A stretch of DNA of 64,000 bases from an uncultured Acidimicrobiia bacterium (lineage in GTDB: Bacteria; Actinomycetota; Acidimicrobiia; Spongiisociales; Spongiisociaceae): assembly GCA_958295745.1 (NCBI GenBank), contig OY282370.1:2888548-2952547 (forward strand), read 5' to 3'. The notes under the pieces were generated by a model. That model had not been told where the DNA came from. It saw only the letters and a program-made list of their open reading frames with translations, and searched no databases. The translations under genes were made by a program, and so were the position numbers. Position 1 is the stretch's first letter. Each line of letters starts with the position of its first letter. Below, in pieces: positions 42,400 through 52,244 of the stretch.

Positions 42400-43962
42400 A
42401 TGTCAGAAACACAGACTCCCCCCGAAGCGAACCCCGGCCAAGATCCCAAAGAGCAGGCCGGAGACCTCACAGCCGGCGGCCAGGTGGTCGAAGGTCCACC
42501 CGTAGACGCAACGGCGCCCGCCGACGACGACGCGCCCACAGACCCGCCGACTGATTCTGAACCGGTTGTTTCTGAGCCCGTCGATTCTGAACCGGTCGTT
42601 TCTGAGCCCGTCGATTCTGAACCGGTCGTTTCCAAGCCGGCCGGCCCCCCGCCGTCTGTTTCTCCGGCCACCGACCCGATCACGGGACCGCCGGCCATCA
42701 AGGCCCGAAGCGCCAGCTCCCTTCCCGACGACATAGGCCCCGAGGACTTCGAAGCGGCGATTGCCGAGACGGTCCTCGAGTTCAAGGAGAACGACATCAT
42801 CGAGGGGGAGGTGGTGAACATCGAGCAGGACGAGGTGCTGGTGGACATCGGATACAAGTCCGAGGGTGTCATCCCGCTGAAGGAGCTCTCGATCCGCAAG
42901 AACGTGTCGCCGGATCAGATCGTGTCGATAGGCGACCAGATCGAAGTGCTCGTCCTCGAGAAGGAAGACGAGCAGGGCCGCCTGATCCTCTCCAAGAAGC
43001 GGGCCCTCTACGAACGGGTATGGGGCCAGATCGAAGCGGTCCGTGAGCAGGGGGGCACGGTGAAAGGGGTTGTGATCGAGGTGGTGAAGGGGGGCCTTAT
43101 CGTGGATATCGGCCTGCGCGGGTTCCTGCCCGCATCCCTGGTGGACCTGCGCCGGGTGCGCGACCTCGACCCCTTCGTGGGCCAGGAGATCGAGTCCAAG
43201 GTGATCGAGCTGGACCGCAACCGCAACAACGTGGTCCTCTCCCGCAGGGCTTACCTGGAAGAGGCCCAAGCCGAGCAGCGCAGCGCCTTCCTCGCATCAT
43301 TGGTGGAGAGCGAGGTGAAGACCGGGGTGGTGTCGTCGGTGGTCAACTTCGGGGCCTTCGTCGATCTGGGGGGCATGGACGGGCTGGTTCACGTATCCGA
43401 GCTGAGCTGGCAGCACGTAAATCACCCTTCCGAGGTGGTGAAAGTAGGACAGAAGGTGTCCGTGAAGGTCTTGGAGATCGACCGCGTGCGGGAACGCATC
43501 TCGCTGTCCATCAAACAGACCACCCCGGATCCCTGGCAGACGTTCAGCGAGGAGAACGAGGTGGGTGCGGTCATCGACGGCACGGTGATCAAGACGGTTC
43601 CGTTCGGGGCGTTCGTAGGGGTCTCGAATGGGGTGGAAGGTCTGGTGCACGTGTCGGAGATCGCCATGCATCGGGTGGAATCGCCCGAGATGGAGCTCTC
43701 GATCGGCCAGAAGGTCAAGGTCAAGCTCACCGAGATGGACGAAGGTCGGCGCCGGGTCAGTTTCTCCATCAAGCAGGCTTTGCCGGAGTTCACCTCCCGC
43801 AAGCCGGGGCAGCACCCGCCGCGCCGCCGCCGGCCGCAGGTGGTCTCTCAGTTCGAGCGGGCCGACAAGAAGGAGGAGAAACCCCAACGCACCTTCGACG
43901 TGGACGACTCTCTCGAGGCGATCCTCCAGGAGCTGAAGGAGCGGGGGATCGGCCGGCGCTGA
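42400..43962 (+). CDS. rpsA: 30S ribosomal protein S1
   Basis: A 520-aa mRNA-binding ribosomal protein with four S1 motifs: GEVVNIEQDEVLVDIGYKSE, GVVIEVVKGGLIVDIGLRGF, GVVSSVVNFGAFVDLGGMDG and GTVIKTVPFGAFVGVSNGVE. The N-terminal about 110 residues are acidic and Pro-rich, containing 2.5 copies of SEPVDSEPVV encoded by 30-base direct repeats (about 42550-42635); the C-terminus is basic. It follows a 25-aa leader ORF without a gap. polA upstream and coaE downstream are its normal actinobacterial neighbours. Confidence 0.95.
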   Translation: MSETQTPPEANPGQDPKEQAGDLTAGGQVVEGPPVDATAPADDDAPTDPPTDSEPVVSEPVDSEPVVSEPVDSEPVVSKPAGPPPSVSPATDPITGPPAIKARSASSLPDDIGPEDFEAAIAETVLEFKENDIIEGEVVNIEQDEVLVDIGYKSEGVIPLKELSIRKNVSPDQIVSIGDQIEVLVLEKEDEQGRLILSKKRALYERVWGQIEAVREQGGTVKGVVIEVVKGGLIVDIGLRGFLPASLVDLRRVRDLDPFVGQEIESKVIELDRNRNNVVLSRRAYLEEAQAEQRSAFLASLVESEVKTGVVSSVVNFGAFVDLGGMDGLVHVSELSWQHVNHPSEVVKVGQKVSVKVLEIDRVRERISLSIKQTTPDPWQTFSEENEVGAVIDGTVIKTVPFGAFVGVSNGVEGLVHVSEIAMHRVESPEMELSIGQKVKVKLTEMDEGRRRVSFSIKQALPEFTSRKPGQHPPRRRRPQVVSQFERADKKEEKPQRTFDVDDSLEAILQELKERGIGRR

Positions 43963-43973
43963 GCCGGCGCCCC

Positions 43974-44594
43974 GTGCCTGCCGGGCGGACAGAACACCGG
44001 GGGGTTTCGACGAGGCCGGTGCGCGCCGTCATCTGCGGCGGCATCGGCTCGGGTAAATCCGAAGTGGGCCGGATGCTGGCTGGACGCGGTTTCGAGGTGC
44101 TGGACGCCGATCGGATAGGCCACAGACTGTTGGCACCGGGCCATCCGGTGGCTGCACGGACAGCGAAACGCTGGCCGGAGGCGCTGGTGGATGGCCGGAT
44201 CGACCGGGCCATCCTCGGGAGGATCGTGTTCGGGGACCCTGCGCAGCTGGCCGAACTGGAAGCCCTCACCCATCCCGCCATCCGCAGGGCCATAGAAGAG
44301 TGGTCCGCCGAAGGGGGTGAGCGGCCCGCCGCGGTGGAGGTCTCTGTCCTGTCGGTCATGACGGACCTGGCCGGGGACGGCTGGACGAGGGTGGTGGTGG
44401 ACGCCTCCGCAGAGACGAGGCGGGAACGGCTCCGCCGTCGCGGGATGACGGAGGCCGACATCGAAGCCCGCATGTCCGTCCAGCCGAGCCGCAAGGAATG
44501 GCTGGCAACGGCCGACCTGGTGGTGGACAACAACGCCGGCCAGGAGTCGCTCACCTCGGAGGTCGGCCGCTTGGTCGGGAGATTGCTCACATAA
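43974..44594 (+). CDS. coaE: dephospho-CoA kinase
   Basis: About 206 aa, last step of coenzyme A synthesis. The P-loop ICGGIGSGKSEVGRML, the ADRIGHRLLAPGHP segment, LTHPAIRRAI and the lid RRRGMTEADIEARMSVQPS are present. GTG 43974 or GTG 44019 could be the start; the protein family begins at the second (VRAVICGGIG). Directly downstream of rpsA and followed by uvrB, a common actinobacterial arrangement. Confidence 0.9.
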   Translation: MPAGRTEHRGVSTRPVRAVICGGIGSGKSEVGRMLAGRGFEVLDADRIGHRLLAPGHPVAARTAKRWPEALVDGRIDRAILGRIVFGDPAQLAELEALTHPAIRRAIEEWSAEGGERPAAVEVSVLSVMTDLAGDGWTRVVVDASAETRRERLRRRGMTEADIEARMSVQPSRKEWLATADLVVDNNAGQESLTSEVGRLVGRLLT

Positions 44595-44740
44595 TCATCC
44601 CCCCTTCCGGTCTCCGCAGTCTGAGATCGTTCTCTTTGTGATGGGCGTCTTTCGTGATTCGTGGGTGTTGGGTAATAGTGAAGGGTGTTGGATGTGAACG
44701 TCAGGGGTGGCCTTGGAACTACCCATCTAGACTCAGCCCG

Positions 44741-46753
44741 ATGGCCGAGTTCCGAGTCCATTCCGAGTTCAGCCCGGCGGGTGACCAGCCCGCCGCCATC
44801 GCCGCCTTGGTCGAGGGAGTCGAGCGGGGGGACCCCTTCCAGACCCTGCTCGGCATCACAGGATCGGGCAAGTCGGCCACTATCGCCTGGGCTATCGAAG
44901 GCTTCCAGCGCCCGGCGCTGGTGATAGCCCCCAACAAGGCCCTGGCCGCCCAGCTGGCCTCGGAGTTCCGCCAGTTCTTCCCCGAGAACCGAGTCGAGTA
45001 CTTCGTGTCCTACTACGACTACTACCAGCCCGAGGCGTACATCCCCCAGACCGACACCTACATCGAGAAGGACGCCACGGTCAACGACGAGATCGACCGG
45101 CTGCGCCACGCCGCCACCTCCTCTCTGCTGTTTCGCGACGACGTGGTGATCGTCGCCAGCGTCTCGTGCATCTACGGATTGGGCAGCCCCGACGAATACG
45201 CCGGGCAGGTGCTGCGGCTGGTCAGGGGAGTGGAATATCCGCTCCACGAAGCCATCCGGCGGCTGGTCGATATCCAGTACGAACGCAACGAGGTGAACCT
45301 GACGAGAGGGCGGTTCCGGGTGCGGGGGGACACCCTCGAGGTCTTTCCCGCCTACGAGGAGACCGTGGCCAGGGTGGAGTACTTCGGAGAGGAAGTGGAT
45401 CGCATCCTGCGCATGAACCCGCTGACCGGGGAGCTCATCGAGGAGATGAAGGAGCTCTGGGTGTATCCCGCCTCCCACTACGCCACCACCCGGGAACGGA
45501 TGGAGAAGGCCTTGGTGAACATCGAGCTGGAACTCCAAGAGCGCCTGGCCGAGTTGGATAAACAAGGCAAGCTGCTGGAGGCCCAGCGGCTCAGGATGCG
45601 CACCTCCTACGACATGGAGATGATCCGGGAGGTGGGCTTCTGCTCCGGGATCGAGAACTACAGCCGGCACATCGACGGGCGGGCGCCGGGCGAACCCCCG
45701 TATACGCTGCTCGACTACTTCCCGGACGATTTCGTCACCATCATCGACGAGAGCCACGTGGCGGTACCGCAGCTGCACGGCCAGTACGAGGGCGACCGCA
45801 GCCGCAAGGACGTCCTGGTAGAGCACGGTTTCCGGCTTCCGTCGGCGATGGACAACCGCCCGCTCCGCTTCGACGAATGGCTGGAGAAGACCGGGCAGGT
45901 GATCTTCATGTCGGCCACCCCCAGCCCGTTCGAGCGGCGCCGGTCCGACAACATCGTGGAACAGATCGTCCGCCCCACCGGATTGGTAGATCCAGAGGTG
46001 GTGGTGCGCCCCGCCAAGGGTCAGATCGACGACCTGCTGGAGGAGATACGCGCCCAGGCGGTGGCCGACGAACGGGTGCTGGTCACCACCCTCACCAAGA
46101 AGATGTCCGAAGACCTGACCGACTATCTGTTGGAGCTGGGGATAAGGGCCCGTTACCTGCACTCGGAGATCGACACGCTGGAACGCATAGAGCTGCTGCG
46201 CGACCTGCGGCTGGGGGAGTACGATGTGCTGGTGGGCATCAACCTGCTCCGGGAAGGCCTCGACCTGCCGGAGGTATCGCTGGTGGCCATCCTCGACGCC
46301 GACAAAGAAGGGTTTCTGCGTTCGGAGACCAGCCTCATCCAGATCATCGGGCGGGCGGCCCGCAACGTGTCGGGGCGGGTGATCATGTATGCGGACCAGG
46401 TAACCCGTTCGATGCAGGCGGCCATCGGAGAGACCAACCGCCGCCGCAACCTGCAGATCCGGTACAACAGGGAGCACGGGATCGACCCGCAGACCATCCG
46501 CAAGAAGGTGTCGGACATCCTCGAGCTGGTGTCTTCGGGTAAGGCCTCCTCGTCTCGGCGGGGGAAGCGCGACATGGAGATACGGGCGCCGATCGAGCTG
46601 GCGGGCGAGGATCTGGGGCGCCTGATCCAGAGCCTCGAGGACGAGATGCGGGAAGCCGCCAAGGAACTCCGCTTCGAGTATGCGGCCCGGCTGCGGGACG
46701 AGGTGGCCGAGCTGAGGCGGGAGATGCGGGACCTGAGCGAGGTAATGGCCTGA
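44741..46753 (+). CDS. uvrB: excinuclease ABC subunit B
   Basis: A 670-aa helicase-like damage-verification subunit of nucleotide excision repair. [11 protein letters not shown] and Walker [16 protein letters not shown] are followed by the beta-hairpin region [20 protein letters not shown], motif [35 protein letters not shown] and the C-terminal UvrC-binding coiled coil ([20 protein letters not shown]). Start ATG 44741. The stop overlaps the next gene (TGATG). Confidence 0.96.
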   Translation: MAEFRVHSEFSPAGDQPAAIAALVEGVERGDPFQTLLGITGSGKSATIAWAIEGFQRPALVIAPNKALAAQLASEFRQFFPENRVEYFVSYYDYYQPEAYIPQTDTYIEKDATVNDEIDRLRHAATSSLLFRDDVVIVASVSCIYGLGSPDEYAGQVLRLVRGVEYPLHEAIRRLVDIQYERNEVNLTRGRFRVRGDTLEVFPAYEETVARVEYFGEEVDRILRMNPLTGELIEEMKELWVYPASHYATTRERMEKALVNIELELQERLAELDKQGKLLEAQRLRMRTSYDMEMIREVGFCSGIENYSRHIDGRAPGEPPYTLLDYFPDDFVTIIDESHVAVPQLHGQYEGDRSRKDVLVEHGFRLPSAMDNRPLRFDEWLEKTGQVIFMSATPSPFERRRSDNIVEQIVRPTGLVDPEVVVRPAKGQIDDLLEEIRAQAVADERVLVTTLTKKMSEDLTDYLLELGIRARYLHSEIDTLERIELLRDLRLGEYDVLVGINLLREGLDLPEVSLVAILDADKEGFLRSETSLIQIIGRAARNVSGRVIMYADQVTRSMQAAIGETNRRRNLQIRYNREHGIDPQTIRKKVSDILELVSSGKASSSRRGKRDMEIRAPIELAGEDLGRLIQSLEDEMREAAKELRFEYAARLRDEVAELRREMRDLSEVMA

Positions 46754-47748
46754 TGGGGCCCTCACCGGCCGCCTCCGCCGCACCTGCCGGCCCCGCCGCC
46801 GCAGGCGGGGAACCCCGGTTCGGGGTGCTGATGGCACCTCCCCTGACCTCCGGTTCGGTGGTGGAGACGGCCCGCCGGGTGGAGGAACTGGGATACGACG
46901 CCTTCTTCCTTCCCGACCACTTCAACGAGGTGATCTCGCCGGTTCCGGCGCTGGCCGCCGCCGCGGTTGCGACCTCCCTGCGGATCGGTTCGTACATGCT
47001 GGTCAACGATCTTCGCCACCCGGTGATGGTGGCGCGGGACTTCGCCGCCCTCGACGAGATATCCGAGGGCCGGGCCGAGCTGGGGATCGGCGCCGGATGG
47101 TGGCCGGCCGACTACCGCGCGGTGGGCTTGGAGATGTACCGGGCCCCGGATCGGATCTCCCGGCTGCGGGAAGCGGTGTCCCTGATCCGGTCGTGCTGGA
47201 CCGACGAAGAGGTAGATCACGAGGGTAGGTGGTATCGGACCCGCCTCATCCCGCAGGTGCGCCCCGTCCAGCAGCCCCATCCGCCCATCATGGTGGGCGG
47301 AGGAGGACCGAGGATTCTCCGGGCGGCCGCCGAGATGGCCGACGTGGTGTCGATCGGCATCTCCCTCCCGAGCGGCAGGCGCGCCGATGTACACGCCGCG
47401 GCCGGGAGAGCCACCTTCGACGAGGTGGCCCGGAAGGCGCAGACCGCTCGGGAGCAGACCGCTCGGGTTGAGGCCCAGCGGGCCCGACTGGTCGATATGC
47501 TGCTGCTCCGGGTGGTCGTCGATGAGAATTCGGAGAGGGCGATCGATCGGGTGGCCGCCATGCACGGCCTCTCCCCGGAACAGGTGCGGCGGTCGCCCTA
47601 CCTGCAGGTGGGAACCGCGTCAGAAGTGGCCGGCGGACTGGAAGGCTTGGCCGCGGCGGGGGTCGGTTCCTTCGTGGTGCGGGTGGCCGACATGGAGTCG
47701 GGGGCGCAGGTGAGGGCCGAGATGCGGTCCCGCCGCCGGGGACGCTGA
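46753..47748 (+). CDS. LLM-class F420-dependent oxidoreductase
   Basis: A 331-aa luciferase-like TIM-barrel protein of the TIGR03621-type F420-dependent group. Landmarks are GYDAFFLPDHFNE, LRIGSYMLVNDLRHPVMVAR, LDEISEGRAELGIGAGWW and PPIMVGGGGPRILRAAAEMAD. ATG 46753 overlaps the uvrB stop. Substrate unknown; cofactor assignment (F420 rather than FMN) rests on family resemblance. The Ala/Pro-rich first 20 residues may be partly untranslated. Confidence 0.88.
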   Translation: MGPSPAASAAPAGPAAAGGEPRFGVLMAPPLTSGSVVETARRVEELGYDAFFLPDHFNEVISPVPALAAAAVATSLRIGSYMLVNDLRHPVMVARDFAALDEISEGRAELGIGAGWWPADYRAVGLEMYRAPDRISRLREAVSLIRSCWTDEEVDHEGRWYRTRLIPQVRPVQQPHPPIMVGGGGPRILRAAAEMADVVSIGISLPSGRRADVHAAAGRATFDEVARKAQTAREQTARVEAQRARLVDMLLLRVVVDENSERAIDRVAAMHGLSPEQVRRSPYLQVGTASEVAGGLEGLAAAGVGSFVVRVADMESGAQVRAEMRSRRRGR

Positions 47749-48313
47749 TCCCGGACCGCGCCGAGCGCCGGCTCACGAGTAGCGCCCGGCGCGAGCTTTC
47801 GGATATTCGCCTCTAAGAGGGTGCGCGGATAGGTGCTCACCTGGGAAAACACTGCTTGCGGCGGTTGATGAGCCCACAGCCATAGCCAGGGGTTCCGAAC
47901 TGGATCCTGACTGGCGTTACGAACAGGAACGGCCGCGGTCCGCCTATCCGCTAAGCCGAGGTTTTCGCGTTCTCCCGCCGAAAAACCCGGCTTCGCCGGG
48001 CCCTGCCCCCGCCGCCACCAACCACCGTCTTCGGGCTGCGGGGGGCGTGTTCACACCGCCCGTGCCCGATGCGTTTTCAGCCACAGCTACTTCGTACCGC
48101 TCCGCCCTTCGGTCGCCTGCCTGCCTGCGGGAGGCGGTCGGCCTGGGCGGTTCGATTCCTTTCTGATCGCAGTATCCGGATTCACTGCGATATCTGCTCG
48201 TACAACACTATACAACAGTAATGAGACAACGCCAATACCCTTCCGGCGCCAATCCAAAACTTTTTTGGCGATCTTCCCCCTTAACTGTGATATTCGGGGA
48301 GGTTGGCCTCGGT
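47749..48313. other. 565-bp gene-free spacer
   Basis: Between the convergent oxidoreductase and ROK kinase genes. It contains a possible plus-strand terminator (GCGCCGG...CCGGCGC, 47764-47793) and a clear minus-strand one at 47981-48000. The middle is GC-rich with several short inverted repeats, and the right end is AT-rich. No coding frame with plausible protein. Confidence 0.5.
47981..48000 (-). terminator. Rho-independent terminator for the sugar operon
   Basis: On the minus strand CCCGGCGAAGCCGGG (six-base-pair stem, tight loop) is followed by TTTTT. It is placed about 310 bases after the ROK kinase stop, in the right orientation for that operon. Confidence 0.55.
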
Positions 48314-49234
48314 TCAGGAAGCGTCCACCCGGTCGAGAAGGGTGAGGCCTGCGCCCATCACCCCGGCGGACGGGCCGCCGCGTCCGGGCAGTATGGGCGT
48401 CTGCCGGGCCCGGTCGGACCAGACCGAGGCGAGGGCTTTCTCACCGATGCGGTCCAGCAGGTCCGGAGCGTAGGTCAGGCCCCCGCCGATTACCACGCAG
48501 CCCGGATCGAGGATGTCGATCAGCGTCGCCGTCATATGGCCCAGGAGGTCGGCGGCCTGCCCGACCACCAGCTGCGCGTCGGGGTCCCCGCCCGCCCCCC
48601 GCTCGAACACCTCCAGGGCGGGAACCTCCTCCCCGGTGATCCGCTGGTAACGCTCGGATATCCCGCGCCCGGAGGCGGCGTCCTCGGGGCGGCAGCCCAC
48701 CAGTCGGTTCGTATCCTCGTCGAGGACCGTGAGCAGGGTAGAACCGCACATCAGTGCCCGGCCGTACTGGCCCTCGAACGGGCGCCCCTCGATCAGCAGG
48801 CAGTGGCTGATTCCGGTGCCCAGGTTGATATAGAGCGTGATACGGTGCCCGGCGGCGCTCCCCAGGCGGGACTCGGCGAGGGCGGCGGCGCGAATGTCGG
48901 CCTCTATCCGCACCGGTCCGTACCGGTCGAAGACGGCATGCACGTCGTCGTCCTCCCATGCGACCACCGCCGCCGAGGTGATCCTGCCGTCTTCCACCAG
49001 CTCGGGCAGGCCGATCCCGGCGCCGACGATGCGGAGGTCTTCGCCGGCGGCGGCCGCGGACACGGCGGCGCCCAGATCGGCGGCCCGCCGCAGGGACTCC
49101 TTGCCGGGCCGGCCGGTGGGCGCGGTCCGGAGATGAAGGACCTCCCCTAGGCGGTTCACGAGGCCCGCCGCGATCTTGGTTCCGCCGACGTCGATCGCCA
49201 GCGCCACCTCCCGGGCGTCGGGCCCGGCGCTCAA
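48314..49234 (-). CDS. ROK-family sugar kinase
   Basis: About 306 aa. The N-terminal phosphate-binding motif LAIDVGGTKIAAGLV and LYINLGTGISHCLLI identify the ROK family of glucokinases and amino-sugar kinases. The ROK zinc signature CxCGxxGC is not present in recognisable form (CGSTLLTVLDEDTNRLVGC instead), so it is a divergent member. TTG 49234 overlaps the upstream stop (TTGA); GTG 49207 is an alternative. As the last gene of the uptake operon it would phosphorylate the imported or modified sugar. Confidence 0.82.
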   Translation of the reverse strand: MSAGPDAREVALAIDVGGTKIAAGLVNRLGEVLHLRTAPTGRPGKESLRRAADLGAAVSAAAAGEDLRIVGAGIGLPELVEDGRITSAAVVAWEDDDVHAVFDRYGPVRIEADIRAAALAESRLGSAAGHRITLYINLGTGISHCLLIEGRPFEGQYGRALMCGSTLLTVLDEDTNRLVGCRPEDAASGRGISERYQRITGEEVPALEVFERGAGGDPDAQLVVGQAADLLGHMTATLIDILDPGCVVIGGGLTYAPDLLDRIGEKALASVWSDRARQTPILPGRGGPSAGVMGAGLTLLDRVDAS

Positions 49235-50100
49235 TCCCCGTCCGGGCCGGGCAGGTAGGCGGGTGCCGCGCCGAACAGAAACTCGGCCGGCGCGGCGCCG
49301 TTGGCGAAGCACTGGTACCGGGTTCCGACCGGGGCGTAGAACCCGTCCCCGACCCCGAGCTCGAACCAGGAGGGGGCTTCGGAATCGGGCAGGAAGACCG
49401 CCATGGACCCGGTGAGGACGACCAAGGCCGCATCCCCGCCGTGGCGGCGGACCCCGCTGCGCTGCCCCGGGAGCAGCGAACCCCGCCCGGCGGTCAGATG
49501 TTCGGTGGAGGCGATCAGGCCTATCAGCAGATCGTCGGAGGGGTCGTCGAACCTCCACAGCAGGTCTCCCTCGCCTACGAGGTGGAACGAGCGCCCCCGG
49601 TCCCGCTCCGCCCGGTCCATCGGCCACCGCCCCAGCAGGCGGTCGTCGCCGTATCTCCATTCCGACAGGTAGGGGCGGGTGCGGGCGTAGCTCGACGACG
49701 CACCGGAGGCCGGGGGAGGGGCGAACAGCTCCATGACCCGCAGGGGCCGGTCGGGGCTGCGGTTGATGGCGTGGTGCCAGGTGTCGCGCCGGAAGAACAC
49801 CGACTCGCCGGGGCGGGCCCGCACGGCCTCCCCGGTCTCGGGGTTGACCAGCAGCATCTCGCCCTCCACGACGTGCAGTACCTCGTCGGCCGCGAACACG
49901 GTGCGGTTGAGGTCGGAGTGGGTGAACCGGGCGCGCGGCGGGAGCGAGAACTCGATCAGGTGGATGAGCTCCGACGACACGTAGATGCGGTCGCCCACGT
50001 AACCGGCTTCGGGGTCTCCCCACAGGTGCATGACGGCCTCGCCGTAGGGGACTGCGGCCGCCCGATCCAGGGAGGGGCGGGGCGACGATCTCCGCTTCAC
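49231..50100 (-). CDS. two-cupin protein
   Basis: A 289-aa soluble protein with two cupin barrels. The first has HSDLNRTVFAADEVLHVVEG, EMLLVNPETGEAV and FFRRDTWHHAINRSPDRPLR, with candidate metal His residues. The second, near 215-280, has LVVLTGSMAVFLPDSE and FYAPVGTRYQCFA. In a sugar operon such proteins can be isomerases, lyases or ligand sensors; none can be chosen from sequence. Lies 28 bases after the dehydrogenase gene; its stop overlaps the kinase start. Confidence 0.8.
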   Translation of the reverse strand: MKRRSSPRPSLDRAAAVPYGEAVMHLWGDPEAGYVGDRIYVSSELIHLIEFSLPPRARFTHSDLNRTVFAADEVLHVVEGEMLLVNPETGEAVRARPGESVFFRRDTWHHAINRSPDRPLRVMELFAPPPASGASSSYARTRPYLSEWRYGDDRLLGRWPMDRAERDRGRSFHLVGEGDLLWRFDDPSDDLLIGLIASTEHLTAGRGSLLPGQRSGVRRHGGDAALVVLTGSMAVFLPDSEAPSWFELGVGDGFYAPVGTRYQCFANGAAPAEFLFGAAPAYLPGPDGD

Positions 50101-50128
50101 GCGCCGGGCTCTTCCATGAGAACCCCGG

Positions 50129-51250
50129 TCACTCCTCGGCTCGGAGGATGCGGTGATCGTGGGTGGGGAAGGTGCTCTCCAGCACGATCGAGTCCGGGTC
50201 GTAGGGGATGGGGTCTACCCTGCTCGACAGGGTCTGCGCCCTTCCGGTGCGGGCCGCCTCGTCGGCCTTGAGCATTATCTCCAGGACGTGATAGGCGTGC
50301 CGGGGGAGCATGAGCCGGGGGGCGCCGTCCACCGCGTCCACCAGGTGCCGGAGTCCGGCCGTCCAGTCCCAGCCCGGATCGACCTCGCCGTGCACCGACC
50401 AGACGCCGAACCGGTTGGCCCACATCTCGTAACCGTCGGGCCCCCAGTCGTCGCCCATCATCTGGACGGTGCCCTCGCTCCCGTACAGCTCGATGGCGGG
50501 CGACCGGTAGCTCTGCATCGTGAAACCGGTGGTCACGGTCGCGATGGCCCCCGATCCGAATTCGAGCATGATCTGGTAGTTGTCGTAGACGGCGACCTCC
50601 ACCTCCTCGCCGTCCACGATCCGGCGGGGTTCGACGGTGCCGGCGAAGGCGGCCACCCGCTCGACGGACCCGAACAGGCCCGTGAGCGAGGTGATGTTGT
50701 ACACCCCCAGATCGAACACCGGGCCCCCGCCCGTCTGGTAGTACCACTTCCCCCAGGTAGGCCCCGACCACCCGTAACGCGCCCGCGCCAGGTCGACCCG
50801 TCCGATCTGCCCTTCGTGTACCACCCGTTTCCATATCGCCTGGTAGGTCGGGCTGAGGATCACACTCGGAGCGCATATGAGGACCGAACCCTCCCGCTCG
50901 GCGGCCTCGAGGATCGCCTCGGCCGTCTCCAGATCGACCGCCATGGGTTTCTCGACCAGTACGTGCTTTCCGGCCCGGAGCGCTTCGAGAGCGATGGGGC
51001 CGTGGAACGGCATGGAGGTGAGTATCAGCACGGCGTCCACGGCCGGGTCTGCGATCACCTCCCGGTAGTCGGTGCTGAACGGGGCGGCCTCGTACAGGAA
51101 ACGTTCCACCTCCCCGGCCCGTTCGGGGACCGTGTCGCAGGTGCGGGCCACCCGGATCCGGCCTTCGATCCGCAGATCCCGGATCAGCGCCGCGTAGGGC
51201 TCGAACACGCTTCCCAGCCCGATCACTCCCAAGCCCAACATGCCGCTCAT
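50129..51250 (-). CDS. Gfo/Idh/MocA-family oxidoreductase
   Basis: A 373-aa NAD(P)-dependent sugar or inositol dehydrogenase. The N-terminal Rossmann fold (LGVIGLGSVFEPYAALI) is followed by the family hallmark GKHVLVEKPMAVDLETAE and a C-terminal beta-sheet domain with GGGPVFDLGVYNI. Part of the minus-strand sugar operon; it probably oxidises or epimerises the imported sugar. Confidence 0.9.
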   Translation of the reverse strand: MSGMLGLGVIGLGSVFEPYAALIRDLRIEGRIRVARTCDTVPERAGEVERFLYEAAPFSTDYREVIADPAVDAVLILTSMPFHGPIALEALRAGKHVLVEKPMAVDLETAEAILEAAEREGSVLICAPSVILSPTYQAIWKRVVHEGQIGRVDLARARYGWSGPTWGKWYYQTGGGPVFDLGVYNITSLTGLFGSVERVAAFAGTVEPRRIVDGEEVEVAVYDNYQIMLEFGSGAIATVTTGFTMQSYRSPAIELYGSEGTVQMMGDDWGPDGYEMWANRFGVWSVHGEVDPGWDWTAGLRHLVDAVDGAPRLMLPRHAYHVLEIMLKADEAARTGRAQTLSSRVDPIPYDPDSIVLESTFPTHDHRILRAEE

Positions 51251-51290
51251 CGCCGCCCTCCTCGATCCGCCGTCGGCCCGCAGGTCATGC

Positions 51291-52244
51291 CTACCCCTTG
51301 AGCCCGAACATCTTCATGCCCTGGATGAAATACTTCTGCGCGAACGCGAACAGGATCACGAGCGGAGCGGTCATCAAGGTCGCGGCGGCCATCATCAGGT
51401 GCCATTCGGTGAGTCTACGCCCCCGGAATGAGAACAGCCCCAGCGAGAGGGGGAACTGGTCGGGATCCGACAGGTAGATGAGCGGCCGGAAGAACTCGTG
51501 CCACGTCCAGACGAACGTGAAGACAGCCATCACCACCAGGGCGGGTTTGACCAGCGGCAGCATGATCTGCCAGAAGATGCGGAACTCGCCCGCCCCGTCC
51601 ACCCGGGCGGCGTCGTCCAGCTCCCGCGGCAGGCCGCGGAAGAACTGGCGCATCAGGAAGATGAAGAAGGCCTCCGCGAAGAAAGCAGGCGCGATGAGCG
51701 GTATGTAGGTGCCCAGCACACCGAGCCTCTTGAAAAGGAGGAAGGTCGGGATGAAGGTGACCACGTAGGGAACCATCATGGTGGACAGGGTGATCCCGAA
51801 AAGAATGTCGCGGCCCGGGAAACGCAGGCGGGCGAACCCGTAACCCACCAATGCGCAGGAGATGACCGTTCCGACCGTAACGAGGCCGGCGTAGAACAGG
51901 CTGTTCGAAAAGAAGCGGAGGAACGGGAACCCCGGATAGCTGAGGACGGCCGCGAAGTTCTCCCACCGGAGGGTCTCGGGCAGCCACTGGACCGGTACGG
52001 TGAATATCTCCCTGTTCTCCTTCAGGGCCGAGCTCAGCATCCAGAGCAGCGGGATGGCGAAGCAGACCGATATGACGCTGAGCACCAGGTGCCATCCCGT
52101 CTGGTGCAGCAGGCCGCCTTTCCCGATGCGGCCCCGCGGCGCGGCGCCGCTGTTCTCCTCCCGGCGGACAAGGGCCGAGGGTCGGATCATCCTCATGGGG
52201 ATGCTCTTGTCGAAGTCCGGTTGCTGTTCATCAGATTCCCTCAT
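51291..52244 (-). CDS. ABC sugar permease (MalG/UgpE type)
   Basis: About 317 aa with six membrane segments and the permease EAA loop EAA-like LPRELDDAARVDGAGEFRIF, which contacts the ATPase. The C-terminus YFIQGMKMFGLKG is typical of MalG-like subunits (YF-x-GM-x-x-GLKG). ATG 52244 overlaps the end of the partner permease by 14 bases. The N-terminal 45 residues are cytoplasmic and Arg/Glu-rich. Confidence 0.92.
   Translation of the reverse strand: MRESDEQQPDFDKSIPMRMIRPSALVRREENSGAAPRGRIGKGGLLHQTGWHLVLSVISVCFAIPLLWMLSSALKENREIFTVPVQWLPETLRWENFAAVLSYPGFPFLRFFSNSLFYAGLVTVGTVISCALVGYGFARLRFPGRDILFGITLSTMMVPYVVTFIPTFLLFKRLGVLGTYIPLIAPAFFAEAFFIFLMRQFFRGLPRELDDAARVDGAGEFRIFWQIMLPLVKPALVVMAVFTFVWTWHEFFRPLIYLSDPDQFPLSLGLFSFRGRRLTEWHLMMAAATLMTAPLVILFAFAQKYFIQGMKMFGLKG

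Noticed and set aside
42540-42640. Short direct repeats as a possible CRISPR or integron feature
   Set aside because: They lie in frame within rpsA and encode SEPVDSEPVV units.
43790-46837. Very long minus-strand open frame (over 1000 codons) opposite uvrB and coaE
   Set aside because: High-GC antisense shadow. Its translation is low-complexity (His/Gly/Arg/Pro-rich) while the plus strand encodes textbook CoaE and UvrB.
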